This document shows, one piece after another, positions 7,605-16,590 of a DNA stretch of 64,000 bases. This DNA comes from Haloferax prahovense DSM 18310 (GTDB taxonomy: Archaea; Halobacteriota; Halobacteria; Halobacteriales; Haloferacaceae), in the NCBI RefSeq assembly GCF_000336815.1, contig NZ_AOLG01000008.1:1-64000 (forward strand), written 5' to 3'. Numbering within the stretch: position 1 is the first letter of the stretch; each line of letters opens with the position of its first letter. A model generated the notes under the pieces. That model searched no databases. It saw nothing but the letters and a program-made list of their open reading frames with translations, and was not told where the DNA came from. Made by a program: the position numbers and the translations under genes.

Positions 7605-9317
7605 CTACGCCAGCGCCGACAGGTCGAACTCGAACGCCGCGACCGGCAGTTCGAGGTCGTGGTCGACGATGACCTTCGGGTGGAGTTCGCCGACGACGCC
7701 GACTTCCTCGCCGTCGATGACGACCGCGGCGGTCCGGCCGTCGATGAACGACGGATGCTCGGTAGCGGGCGTCTCCAGTTCCGCGTCGAAGTCGCGGCAG
7801 AGCGCCGCGAGGCGGGCCTTCGCGTCCTCGTAGGTCGCGTCGTGACGGGCGAGGACGGCCGCGACGTGCCGGGCCTCGGCGACGCGAGTGTTCTCGTCAT
7901 CGTCGCGGTGGGCCGCGTGGCCGATTTCCGCGAGGTCCTGCGGGTACGCCCGGTGGGTGTTGTTCTCCAGCACCATCGTCAGCGAGGGCAGCACCCACGT
8001 CCGGAGCATGGTGTAGTCCTCGCTGTACGGCTCGGTGATGGAGGCGGGTTCGCCGCCGCCGAGGTACTCGGAACCGACCTCGACGTCCATGCGCGCGTAG
8101 TTCTCCTCCTCCGAAATCATGTGGAAGTTGAGGAGGTCCTCGAAGCCGAGACCGACGAGTGAGGTGCGAACGGCGTCTTCGAGTCGGGAGCGCTCGTGGC
8201 GCTGGCCGACCGTCCCCACGTCGGGATAGCGCGGTTCGAGCTCGTTGAAGCCGTAGGCGCGGCCCACGTCGTCGACGAGGTCGAGCGGGTGGAGCACGTC
8301 CACGCGGTACGGCGGGATAGAGACCTCGTAGACGGTCTCTTCGCCCAACTCGGCGTCCGCGTCGAGGCCGGAGCGCTCGAACAGGTCGATGACCTCGTCC
8401 ATCTCCAACTCGACGCCGAGGACCGTCTCGATGCGGTCGTGGGAGACGTGTTTCGTCTCGACTTCGAAGTCGGGCTTGACGACGGTCCCTTCCTCGTACT
8501 GGACCTCGACATCCTCGATGGTCGCCCCGCGGGCGGCCAGCGCGTAGCAGATGATGTTGCACATCCGGTCGATGGTCCACTGGTCGGTGCCGGTGAGTTC
8601 GACGAGCAGGTCGCGGGAGTCCGTCGAGACCTCGGTCCGGCGGCCGTTGATGACCGGCGGGAACGAGAACAGACCGATTTCGTCGTAGATGGCCGGATAG
8701 CGGTCGTACTCGCTCACGAGGTCGGCGTACTTCCGCCCGGTGTCGTGCTGTTCGAGCACCTCGGCGGGCGTGAGTTCGTCGTTCGAGTCGAGCGCGACGA
8801 AGGTGTCGCCGTCGGGTTCGATGCCCGTGTACGTGATGGAGTTGCCGGAGGCGTTCTCCGAGAGCACGTCGCCTTTCAGCATCGTCAGGTCGTGGATGCC
8901 GATGGCTCCCTTGGCGCGCTTGCGACCCATCGTCGCGTGGAGTTTCTCCTGCAACTGGATGAGCGAGTCGAGCGCCGCGTCGTCCAAGTCGACCCCGCGG
9001 ACGACCGCGCCTGTGACGTAGGGGCGCTCGTCGGGAACCTCGTCGTCGACGACGAAGGTCCAGTCGGGGTCGTTCGTGTTCGGCACCGAGACGCCGCGAG
9101 CGTCGCCGTACTGGTAACGGAGCGAGCGGGCGACACCTTCGACCGACAGGCGGTCGAGGCGGTCGGGGCCGAACTCCAGTTGGAACGCCCCGTCGTCTGT
9201 GACGCCCTCGAACTCCAGTCCGAGCGCGAACAGGTCGTCTTTGAACTCCTCGTCGGACTTGTCTTCGTGGCCGGTCAGGCGGCGCAGTTCGTCGGGTTGA
9301 ACGTCGACTACGGGCAT
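7605..9317 (-). CDS. pheT: Phenylalanyl-tRNA synthetase beta subunit
   Basis: 570 aa, archaeal/eukaryotic-type beta subunit of the (alpha-beta)2 enzyme that charges tRNA-Phe. It starts MPVVDVQPDELRRLTGHE; its ATG overlaps the TAA of pheS by one base (TAATG), so translation is probably coupled. B3/B4 region features include YDRYPAIYDEIGLFSFPPVI and NGRRTEVST; DLLVELTGTDQ and EVSIPPYRVDVLHPLDLVDD are further archaeal PheT hallmarks. The open frame continues upstream to 9449, but that part is the shadow of pheS. It has the length usual for archaea, shorter than the bacterial protein of about 800 aa. Confidence 0.96.
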   Translation of the reverse strand: MPVVDVQPDELRRLTGHEDKSDEEFKDDLFALGLEFEGVTDDGAFQLEFGPDRLDRLSVEGVARSLRYQYGDARGVSVPNTNDPDWTFVVDDEVPDERPYVTGAVVRGVDLDDAALDSLIQLQEKLHATMGRKRAKGAIGIHDLTMLKGDVLSENASGNSITYTGIEPDGDTFVALDSNDELTPAEVLEQHDTGRKYADLVSEYDRYPAIYDEIGLFSFPPVINGRRTEVSTDSRDLLVELTGTDQWTIDRMCNIICYALAARGATIEDVEVQYEEGTVVKPDFEVETKHVSHDRIETVLGVELEMDEVIDLFERSGLDADAELGEETVYEVSIPPYRVDVLHPLDLVDDVGRAYGFNELEPRYPDVGTVGQRHERSRLEDAVRTSLVGLGFEDLLNFHMISEEENYARMDVEVGSEYLGGGEPASITEPYSEDYTMLRTWVLPSLTMVLENNTHRAYPQDLAEIGHAAHRDDDENTRVAEARHVAAVLARHDATYEDAKARLAALCRDFDAELETPATEHPSFIDGRTAAVVIDGEEVGVVGELHPKVIVDHDLELPVAAFEFDLSALA

Positions 9318-10816
9318 TACTTGAGCACCTCCGTCTCGCGGAGCAGGTCGAGGTCGCACAGCGTTCCGTGCACGTCGCGGATGTCGTCGAAGCCGTACAT
9401 GAGCATCAGGAGACGCTCCAGGGCGAGACCCCACGCCATCACGTCGCACTTGACGCCGAGCGGGCGAAGCACTTCCTCGCGGAACATGCCGGAGTTACCG
9501 ATTTCGATGAGTTCGCCCGTCTCGGGGTGTCGGCCGAACAGCTCGAACGACGGCTCCGTGTAGGGGTTGTAGTGCGGCTTGAACTGGATGTCCGTGATGC
9601 CGAAGTGGGAGTAGAACTCCTCGAAGGTGCCCATCAGGTCGCGCACCGAGAGGTCCTCGGCCATCACCCAGCCCTCTATCTGGTAGAACTCCAGCAGGTG
9701 CGTCGGGTCGAGCGTGTCGTTGCGGTACACCTTCTCGACCGAGAAGTACCGCTGCGGCGGCTCTAACTCGCCGACCTCGTGGCCCGAGAGGTAGCGCATC
9801 GACAGCGACGTGGTGTGGCCACGGAGCGCGATGGCCCGCGCGAAGTCCTCGGACCACGGCGAGTGGTAGCCGTCGCCGTCCTCGCCGACGCCGTTGAGGT
9901 GGGCGTCGCGGACGCGGTCGATGAGGTCCTCGGGAATGTCCTCCATCGGCGGCACGTCGAGGGCGAAGCGGTCCCAGTGGGTGCGCGCCGGGTGGTCCTG
10001 CGGCATGAACAGACAGTCGTTGATCCAGAAGTCCGCGTCGGCGTGCGGGCCTTCCATCTCGGCGAATCCCATGCCGGTGAGCACGTCCTTCACGCGGTCG
10101 GCGGTCTGCCGGAGGATGTGCTTCTTGCCGCCGCGGGCCTCGGGCGCGTCGGCCTCGACGTTGTACTCGGTGAACTCCACGTCTTCCCACTCGCCGGAGG
10201 TGAGCAGCTCGGGCGTGAGGCGGTCGACCGTCTCCGCCGCCTCGACGCCCTCCATCAGCGCCGTGACGCCCTCGTCTGTGAGAGTGACGGCGCGGATGGT
10301 GCGCTCGTGGCGGACCACGAGCTGCCGCGATTCGAGCTGGTCGAGCACGTCGGCGTCGACGGACTCGCCCGCGGCGAGGGCCGCGAGCGCGGCGGCCTCC
10401 TCGTCGGCGTCGGGGTCGGCGCCCGCGTCGGGCGCGAGTTCGCCCGAATCGATGTGCCCGTAGCCCTTGCGCGCGAAGTTCGACAGCGCGATATCGACCT
10501 GCGGGCCGCCGAGGGAGGACGCGCCGATGACCTGTCCCATCGGGACCGCGTCGCCGTCGCCCACGTCGAGCGCGGCACGGTAGAGCCGGACCTCGGGGAG
10601 GTCCTCCTCGGCGTATTCGACGCCCTCGTCGGTCAGTTCGACGGACTCCGCCGCGGTCTCGGTGACCGAGACGAGTCCCTCGTCGCGGAGGTCGAAGACC
10701 GCACCCGTCACCGTCTCGGGCTTCTGGTCCGTCGCCTCCGCGAGCTGTGCAATCGTTCGTTCGTCGGTGGCGCTCGCGGCGTTCAACACCGCGACCTGTG
10801 ATTCCGGAAGTCGCAT
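9317..10816 (-). CDS. pheS: Phenylalanyl-tRNA synthetase alpha subunit
   Basis: 499 aa catalytic subunit. The N-terminal 200 residues hold winged-helix repeats (MRLPESQVAVLNAASATDER and TIAQLAEATDQK) as in archaeal/eukaryotic PheS. Then come class II motifs: motif 1 near GFAEMEGPHADADFWINDC, DHPARTHWDRFAL, motif 2 YFSVEKVYRNDTLD with EFYQIEGWV, and motif 3 GLALERLLMLMYGFDDIRD. ATG 10816 was chosen because it begins the family N-terminus; the open frame upstream to 11200 is arginine-rich and unlikely to be coding. Divergent from the gene at 11136. The upstream region has an unusual inverted repeat (10968-11023). Confidence 0.96.
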   Translation of the reverse strand: MRLPESQVAVLNAASATDERTIAQLAEATDQKPETVTGAVFDLRDEGLVSVTETAAESVELTDEGVEYAEEDLPEVRLYRAALDVGDGDAVPMGQVIGASSLGGPQVDIALSNFARKGYGHIDSGELAPDAGADPDADEEAAALAALAAGESVDADVLDQLESRQLVVRHERTIRAVTLTDEGVTALMEGVEAAETVDRLTPELLTSGEWEDVEFTEYNVEADAPEARGGKKHILRQTADRVKDVLTGMGFAEMEGPHADADFWINDCLFMPQDHPARTHWDRFALDVPPMEDIPEDLIDRVRDAHLNGVGEDGDGYHSPWSEDFARAIALRGHTTSLSMRYLSGHEVGELEPPQRYFSVEKVYRNDTLDPTHLLEFYQIEGWVMAEDLSVRDLMGTFEEFYSHFGITDIQFKPHYNPYTEPSFELFGRHPETGELIEIGNSGMFREEVLRPLGVKCDVMAWGLALERLLMLMYGFDDIRDVHGTLCDLDLLRETEVLK

Positions 10817-11135
10817 CTGGTTCGTTGTGGCGTTAGCCGTCTGGTGGTCGGTTAGCAGTTTCGAAGCCTCGCCGCGCTGGCGGGGCTGACCGGCGGGGTC
10901 GGTTTCGTCCGGCGGGCGCGATGACGCCCGACCGGAGTCCGCCGACCTCAGGCGGTCAGGAAGAAAAATCCGAACCCGTCGGTGGTCGGTTCGCTCGCTC
11001 GCGTCCCGCGTTTGGGTTCGGATACCATATGCGACCGATTGTGAGTGCCGAGTAAAAGCGTTGCGCGTCCATCCCGAGTCAGTCCGAACGCAGATACGTT
11101 CTTGGTACCGGCCGACGGAGAGACGGCGAAGACGA
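10817..11135. other. Divergent intergenic region, pheS / small gene (319 bp)
   Basis: No gene is supported here. It must hold both promoters. Visible elements are a short GC hairpin (CCGCC/GGCGG arms near 10940-10954), the A/T-rich stretch 10961-10969, and perfect 10-bp inverted arms ATCCGAACCC (10968-10977) and GGGTTCGGAT (11014-11023). I do not see a convincing TATA box close to either start codon. Confidence 0.6.
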
Positions 11136-11408
11136 ATGCGAGACCTGGACACGACCCTCTCGGCGATTCGCCTCGGCCACGAGGCGTCGCTCATCGTCAA
11201 ACCCCCGAACCGACCGGACGACAGAGACGACGTCGAGGCCGTCCTCGTCCGGGCCTCGCCGCCCTACGAGTTCGACGACGGCGAACGGACCTACCGCGTC
11301 GTCGAAGACGAGGGCGACACCGGCTTTCGCGTCCTCGCGTCGCGCGACGTCGCCGACCCCGTGCGCGTCCTCGGCGAACTCCGCGCCGTGGTCGATATGA
11401 GCGCCTGA
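11136..11408 (+). CDS. Small acidic protein of unknown function
   Basis: 90 aa, starting MRDLDTTLSAIRLGHEASLI. The sequence alternates predicted strands and short helices (VEAVLVRASPPYEF, RTYRVVEDEGDTGFRVLASR) with no membrane segment, cysteine pair or recognised motif. It is a single gene, divergent from pheS, with its end close to the convergent FAD oxidase gene. Its codon use and acidity match its neighbours, which supports it as a real haloarchaeal gene. Confidence 0.75.
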   Translation: MRDLDTTLSAIRLGHEASLIVKPPNRPDDRDDVEAVLVRASPPYEFDDGERTYRVVEDEGDTGFRVLASRDVADPVRVLGELRAVVDMSA

Positions 11409-11428
11409 GCCGAGCTTCCCGGATTCTC

Positions 11429-12631
11429 CTACGCCACGTTCCGCTCGCGGAGCATCTCACCCGACTCGAACCGGTCGAGCGACAGCGCCGACACGTCCAC
11501 CCCACAGACGTCCTCGCCGAGACACAAGTCGGCGACGGCCTCGCCCGTGGCGGGCGCGTGCTGGAAGCCGTGACCCGAGAAGCCCGCCGCGACGACGAGA
11601 CCGGGGGCGACCTCGTCCAGAATCGCGTGGTGGTCGGGCGTCACGGCGTACAACCCGGCCCAGCCGTTTCGAATCCGCGTCTCCGGGCCGAAGTAAGCCG
11701 CGGCGTCGTCGGCCCGCTCCGTCGCCTCAACCGCCCACTCGAGGTCCATCGACTCGTCGAACCGGTCTGGGTCCGCGTCGGGGTCCGACTCCGAGAAGTG
11801 TCCGCCGACGATGGCGGTCCCCTCCCGCTCCGGCCGGAAGTACGCACCCGTGTCGAGGTCGATGGTGAGCGGTGCGTCCGCCGGAAGGTCGCCCTCGGGT
11901 TCCACGACGGCTATCTGTCGACGGCGCGGCGCGAGTGGGAGGTCGACGCCCGCGAGCGCCGCGACCCGACCGGACCACGCGCCCGCGGCGACGACGACCG
12001 CGTCGGCGTCGATGGGGCCGTCGGGCGTCTCGGCCCGCCAGCCGCCGAAATCGGCAGCGGTCGCAGCTGCGGTCTCGGTCGCACCGTCGTCGAGCCCGTC
12101 GTCGCCGACACGAGCGAGGTCGGTCACGGGCGTCTTCGTCCGAACGTCGACGCCGGCGACGCGGACCGCGTCCGAGTAGCCCTGAACCGCGGAGTGCGGG
12201 TCGGCGACGCCGTCGGCGGCCGAGAAGGTCGCCGCGACGAACGACTCGGTCCGGAGCTCCGGGAGGTACTCGGTGGCCTCCGCGGGCGAGAGGACGCGAC
12301 TCGGCGCGCCCGCGTCGGTCTGCATGGCGACGTTCTCCCGGAACGCCGCGGCGGTCTCCTCGCTCCGGGCCAGAAAGAGGTAGCCGGAGCGCCGGTAGTC
12401 GATGTCGACGCCGAAGTCGTCCGCGAAGGACTCCCAGACGGGGACGCTCGCGAGCGAGAGTTCGACGTTCACGCGCGTCGAGAACTGCGTTCGGATGCCG
12501 CCCGCCGCGCGACCCGTGCTGCCACCACCGAGCGTCCCCGCCTCGCAGACGGTGACCTCGGCTCCGCGGTCGGCCAGCGCGTGGGCGCAGGCGAGCCCGA
12601 CGACCCCGCCGCCGACGATGAGGACGTGCAT
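11429..12631 (-). CDS. FAD-dependent amine/amino-acid oxidoreductase (DAO family)
   Basis: 400 aa. The dinucleotide-binding motif GGGVVGLACAHALADRG is at the very N-terminus, followed by CEAGTLGGGSTGRAAGGIRT, the pattern of DadA, glycine/sarcosine oxidase and related D-amino-acid dehydrogenases. VVAAGAWSGRVAALAGVDLP and the C-terminal GFSGHGFQHAPATGEAVADL are also typical. The substrate cannot be predicted. ATG 12631 is chosen because the Rossmann motif begins at once; an upstream ATG at 12676 would add 15 unconvincing residues. It is divergent from an ornithine cyclodeaminase homologue with 91 bp between the starts, so the two may share control and act on related amino acids. Confidence 0.88.
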   Translation of the reverse strand: MHVLIVGGGVVGLACAHALADRGAEVTVCEAGTLGGGSTGRAAGGIRTQFSTRVNVELSLASVPVWESFADDFGVDIDYRRSGYLFLARSEETAAAFRENVAMQTDAGAPSRVLSPAEATEYLPELRTESFVAATFSAADGVADPHSAVQGYSDAVRVAGVDVRTKTPVTDLARVGDDGLDDGATETAAATAADFGGWRAETPDGPIDADAVVVAAGAWSGRVAALAGVDLPLAPRRRQIAVVEPEGDLPADAPLTIDLDTGAYFRPEREGTAIVGGHFSESDPDADPDRFDESMDLEWAVEATERADDAAAYFGPETRIRNGWAGLYAVTPDHHAILDEVAPGLVVAAGFSGHGFQHAPATGEAVADLCLGEDVCGVDVSALSLDRFESGEMLRERNVA

Positions 12632-12722
12632 GGTCCTGTCTGATTCGCCACCGACATGAGCTTGTCTGTCACTCACTAGCGAGGCGCAATGTTTTCACCC
12701 GACCGCGACGAGTCGTCCGGGT

Positions 12723-13754
12723 ATGGTCCGTATACTCTCCGCCGACGCCGTCGGCGAGTTACTGTCGCTCGCGGAGCTGTTTCCCGTCGTCGAGGAGGCG
12801 TTCGTCAAGCAGGGTCGCGGCGAGGTCGAACGCCCCCCGAGACCGCACTTCCCGGTCGGCATCGACATCGACAGGGTTCGGGACGGGACCGGCGGCGAGG
12901 GTATCGCGGGCACAGATGTGGAACCGGCAGGGCGGGACGACCCGCTCGGCACCGGCCTCACCATGCCGGCGTACATCCACGGGCGCGAGGTGTACGCGAC
13001 GAAGCTCGCGTCCGTCCATCCCGAGAACGTCTCGCACGGCCTTTCGACGGTGAACGCGCAGGTCGTCCTCACCGACGCGACGACCGGCCTCCCGCTCGCG
13101 CTCCTCGACGGGACGACGATTACCAGCGCCCGCACGGGCTGTATCGGCGGGCTCGCCGCGGAGTACCTCGCCGCCGACCCGGTCCGACTCGGCGTCCTCG
13201 GCGCGGGCACGCAGGCCCGCTGGCAGAGCCGCGCCGTCGCCGTCGGCTCCGCGGTCGAGTCGGTCCGGGTCTACTCCCCGAGCGACTCCCGCGAGGCGTG
13301 CGCCGCCGACCTCCGCGCTGACGGCCTCCCCGCCGAAGCGGTCGACTCCCCCGAGGCGGCCGTCTCCGGGGCGAACGTCGTCGTCACCGCGACGACGAGC
13401 GAGACGCCCGTCTTCGACGGCTCGTGGCTCGACCCCGGGACCCTCGTCGTCGCCGTCGGGGCCTACACGCCCGAGATGCGGGAACTCGACGCCGAGACGT
13501 TCGAGCGGGCCGCGCGGGTGTTCGCCGACGTGCCCGAGGAAGTCGCCGATATCGGCGACGTGCGCGGGGCCGCTCTCGACGAGTCCGACCTGATTCCGCT
13601 CTCGGCGGTGTTCGAGGGCGACGCCGGCCGCGACGACGACGACGAGATTCTGGTGGTCGAGAGCGTCGGCTCGGCGGTGCTCGACGCCGCGACCGCCGAG
13701 TACCTCTACGAGAAGTCGAACGCGCGCGGCGTGGGAGAAGAAGTGGGGTTGTGA
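12723..13754 (+). CDS. Ornithine cyclodeaminase / mu-crystallin family protein
   Basis: 343 aa. Members include ornithine cyclodeaminase, archaeal alanine dehydrogenase, lysine cyclodeaminase and ketimine reductases; all bind NAD(P)H. Seen here: the N-terminal ILSADAVGELLSLAELFPVV, the segment TMPAYIHGREVYATKLASVH, LLDGTTITSARTGCIGGLAA, and the Rossmann motif LGVLGAGTQARWQSRAVAVG. An acidic insert (RVRDGTGGEGIAGTDVEPAG) near residues 57-78 looks like a lineage-specific loop. The specific reaction is unknown. Neighbouring divergent FAD oxidase suggests amino/imino-acid interconversion. Confidence 0.88.
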   Translation: MVRILSADAVGELLSLAELFPVVEEAFVKQGRGEVERPPRPHFPVGIDIDRVRDGTGGEGIAGTDVEPAGRDDPLGTGLTMPAYIHGREVYATKLASVHPENVSHGLSTVNAQVVLTDATTGLPLALLDGTTITSARTGCIGGLAAEYLAADPVRLGVLGAGTQARWQSRAVAVGSAVESVRVYSPSDSREACAADLRADGLPAEAVDSPEAAVSGANVVVTATTSETPVFDGSWLDPGTLVVAVGAYTPEMRELDAETFERAARVFADVPEEVADIGDVRGAALDESDLIPLSAVFEGDAGRDDDDEILVVESVGSAVLDAATAEYLYEKSNARGVGEEVGL

Positions 13755-13790
13755 GCGGTCGTGTGGGCGATGGGTGGCGTTACCGCCTCA

Positions 13791-15380
13791 CTAGTGCTCG
13801 GCGGCAACCCCCCGCCGCTCCGTCTCTAAGTCGATGTCCAGCGAATCGAGGACTTCCGCGGCCTCCTCGCGCTTTTCGTGGTGGTCTTCGAGGAACTCCC
13901 GCATCATCGTCGCCGCCTGCTCCTTGCAGCCGCCGCAGAGGCGCTCGCCGCCGACGCACTCGTCGTAGACCTCCTTGGCGAGGTCGTCGTCGTCGCCCGT
14001 CAGCAGGTAGGCGTACAGCTCGTACACCGGACACTTGTCGGCCTCGCCGCCGAGTTCGCGCTGTTCGTCGGCGGTGTCGCGGCCGCCGGTCGTCGCCGAC
14101 TTCACCTTGTCGTAGCCCTCCTCGGGCGCGTCGAGAAGCGAGATGTGGCTCGCCGGAATCGACGACGACATCTTGCCGCCGGTGAGGCCGGTCATGAAGC
14201 GGTGGTAGATAGAGGACGGCGGGATGAAACCGTAGCCGCCGTGATGGGCCTCGACCTCGCGGGCGAGGTCTTCGGCCTCGTCGACGTCCATGTCGAACGC
14301 GTCGATGTGCTGGTCGTACCGGCGCTTTTCGCCCTCGATGTCCTCGATGAGCGCCTCGAACGCCTCGTCGGTCGCCTGCCGCGCGAAGAACCGAATCCGC
14401 GGGCGGAGCGGTTCCATCCCGGCGTTTTCGAGCTTCTCGACCGCCGATTCGCGGACTGACTCGGAAACGAGCACGCCGGCCGCGTCGAGGTCGGCGTCGG
14501 CGAGCCACTCGGCCGCCTCGCCGCACCGCGGCATATCGGCGTCCTCGGCGTACGCCTCGCGGGCGTCGTGGGCGGCCGCGACGAGCGGGCGCTCGGCGTC
14601 GTCGAGTTCGAAGCTCGCGAACGCCTCGGTCACCTTGAAGAATCGCATCCGGATGGCGAGGTCGCGGGCGAACCGGACGTGGGGGTCCTGGTCGGGGCCG
14701 ACCGGGATGACCGTCGGCTTGGGGTCGTCCAACTGCGGGTAGAGGATGTCGGCCATCTGCGTGACGACCGACTGCATGTGCGAGACGTTGGTCTCGCCGT
14801 CGAAGCCGTAGATGGACTGGAACTCCGAGAAGTTGGCCTTCCCACCGAGTTCGAACGCGAGCCGCTGGAGGCGGTCGTTGTCCGACTGTCGGTAGAGTTC
14901 GCCCTCCTCGGGGTCGAACCCGAGCGCGATGAGCGACAGCAGGTAGTCGCGGCTGTGCTCGTTGATTTCGTCCCACGGGATGCCGCGGGCGGAGTGCGCC
15001 TCCATGTCGGCGATGAGGCCGTAGGCGTCGCCGCCCTGCTCTTGATGCCAGATTATCTCGTCGAAGACGAGCTTGTGGCCGATGTGGGGGTCGCCCGTCG
15101 GCATGAAGCCCGAGAGGACGGCGAAGTCGTCGCCGTTTCGCATGGCGTCGAGGACCGGCCGGTAGTCGCGGTGGCCGAAGATGACCCCGCGGCGCATCAG
15201 GTAGTGCGGGTTCGGCACCTCGTCGAGCACCTCGTCGAACTCCTCGATGCCGAACTCCTCGAACAGCTTCCGGTAGTCGGAGACGGTCGACGAGCCCCAC
15301 GGGTCGAGGGCGACGTCATCTGCTCCCTCTGCTGTGCCTCCATCGGTGCGGATGCGCTCCGCGGGTTCGTCGTCTGTCAT
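13791..15380 (-). CDS. trpS: Tryptophanyl-tRNA synthetase
   Basis: 529 aa, archaeal/eukaryotic-type class I synthetase for tRNA-Trp. The HIGH motif is in GFMPTGDPHIGHKLVFDEII (HIGH at 99-102) and the KMSKS equivalent is in LTGGKMSSSIPASHI. DVDEAEDLAREVEAHHGGYG and the C-terminal CVGGERLCGGCKEQAATM are archaeal features. Its ATG overlaps the TGA of endA (ATGA), so the two are translationally coupled. Convergent with the cyclodeaminase gene. Functional link with endA: haloarchaeal tRNA-Trp genes contain an intron that EndA removes. Confidence 0.97.
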   Translation of the reverse strand: MTDDEPAERIRTDGGTAEGADDVALDPWGSSTVSDYRKLFEEFGIEEFDEVLDEVPNPHYLMRRGVIFGHRDYRPVLDAMRNGDDFAVLSGFMPTGDPHIGHKLVFDEIIWHQEQGGDAYGLIADMEAHSARGIPWDEINEHSRDYLLSLIALGFDPEEGELYRQSDNDRLQRLAFELGGKANFSEFQSIYGFDGETNVSHMQSVVTQMADILYPQLDDPKPTVIPVGPDQDPHVRFARDLAIRMRFFKVTEAFASFELDDAERPLVAAAHDAREAYAEDADMPRCGEAAEWLADADLDAAGVLVSESVRESAVEKLENAGMEPLRPRIRFFARQATDEAFEALIEDIEGEKRRYDQHIDAFDMDVDEAEDLAREVEAHHGGYGFIPPSSIYHRFMTGLTGGKMSSSIPASHISLLDAPEEGYDKVKSATTGGRDTADEQRELGGEADKCPVYELYAYLLTGDDDDLAKEVYDECVGGERLCGGCKEQAATMMREFLEDHHEKREEAAEVLDSLDIDLETERRGVAAEH

Positions 15381-16396
15381 GGCGTGAGCCGACTGACCGA
15401 AAGCCAGTCTATCTCTCCGTTGTCGTCGGTCAGCGCAAAAACCATTCGCTTGCGGACACCGCCGGCGAGGCGCACGTCGAGCGAGAGGTCCCGCGGGACG
15501 AACGTGTGGTCGGGCGCGACCACGCGCACGAGGAACTCGGAGTGCGAGAGGTCCGACACCGACTCAAACTCCGTGTAGACGCGGAAGTCAGAGCCGAACT
15601 TGAAGCCGCTTTTGGGGACCGTCTTGGCCTCCCGGAGCGCGGCGTAGACCGCGAGCCTGCGGTCGAATCGGTCGCCCTCGACGTCGCGGCCGCGGGAGAC
15701 CACGTCGGCCTCGTCGATGGCGAGCGCGTCGGCGCGGGCGAGGTACGCGGCTTCGAGGAGCGACAGTTGGAGCGGGCCGCTGTCGGCGTTTCTTCCGTAC
15801 AACCGCTGGCCGAAGAAGCCGCGCTGGTAGAGGCGGTCGACCCCGTCCCAGACGAGCGCGCGGTCCGAGAGGAGTTCCGCGTCGAGGTCGGCCGGGAGGT
15901 CTTCCGCGGCCGTCCCCTCGGGGTCGTCCCCCTCGGTGTCGAAGTACGTCAGGTCGCCGTCCTCGTCGACGATGGCGAGGACCACCTCGCCGAGCGACGA
16001 GACGGGGATACTCTCGCGCTCGCCGACGACGCGGACCCGGTGTTCGACCTCGCCGTCCCACGGACCCTTCCCGCGGGGGTAGACGAGGAAGTCCGCGTCA
16101 GCGGCGTCCGCGACGCCGGGCCAGCCCTCGCGGGCGGGCGAGAGGTAGAACCCGCGGTCGCGGAGGTCTTTGTAGACGACGAAGTCGAGGGTGGTCCCGG
16201 TGCGCGCGAGGAGTTCGCGCAGGCCCATCCCGTCCACGCCGTCGATGTCGTCCCGCGAGAGCAGGTGGGCGGCCTCGACGGGCGCGACCTCGAGGTCGTC
16301 GCCGCCGGTGGGTCTCCCGTAGCCGCGGGAGTCGTGGAACCGCTGTCGAGCGTCGCCCGGGAGGTGGACGACGCCGTCTTCGAGGCGTCCTTGCAT
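15377..16396 (-). CDS. endA: tRNA-splicing endonuclease
   Basis: 339 aa, the fused two-repeat form known from haloarchaea. Cuts the bulge-helix-bulge at pre-tRNA introns. The N-terminal repeat (VEAAHLLSRDDIDGVDGMGL, VVYKDLRDRGFYLSPAREGW) is degenerate. The C-terminal repeat keeps the catalytic pattern: Tyr in FRVYTEF, His in DLSHSEFLVRV, Lys in GGVRKRMVFALTD. ATG 16396 gives the start MQGRLEDGVVHLPGDARQR; the frame is open to 16621, but the extra part is arginine-rich. A CTTTGTC box near 16418-16424 suits a leaderless transcript from 16396. First gene of the endA-trpS operon. Confidence 0.94.
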   Translation of the reverse strand: MQGRLEDGVVHLPGDARQRFHDSRGYGRPTGGDDLEVAPVEAAHLLSRDDIDGVDGMGLRELLARTGTTLDFVVYKDLRDRGFYLSPAREGWPGVADAADADFLVYPRGKGPWDGEVEHRVRVVGERESIPVSSLGEVVLAIVDEDGDLTYFDTEGDDPEGTAAEDLPADLDAELLSDRALVWDGVDRLYQRGFFGQRLYGRNADSGPLQLSLLEAAYLARADALAIDEADVVSRGRDVEGDRFDRRLAVYAALREAKTVPKSGFKFGSDFRVYTEFESVSDLSHSEFLVRVVAPDHTFVPRDLSLDVRLAGGVRKRMVFALTDDNGEIDWLSVSRLTP

Positions 16397-16590
16397 ACCC
16401 GAATCGGGGCGCGGCGACGACAAAGGGCCTGCGATGCCGGCGGCGCGGCGCGCGGGAGCGTCGGGATGACCGCCAGCGTCGACTCGTCGCGGCCGCGGTT
16501 CCGGACGCGCACCGCTCGGCCGGCCGTGTCGCCAGCGGCGGGGCCACGGTCGTCGTCCCCCGTCTTGCTGCCCTATGCGTGGGCGTCGGC

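Noticed and set aside
11014-11026. TGGGTTCGGATACC-like string resembling a tRNA T-arm
   Set aside because: The T-loop lacks the invariant A58, and there is no acceptor, D or anticodon arm around it.
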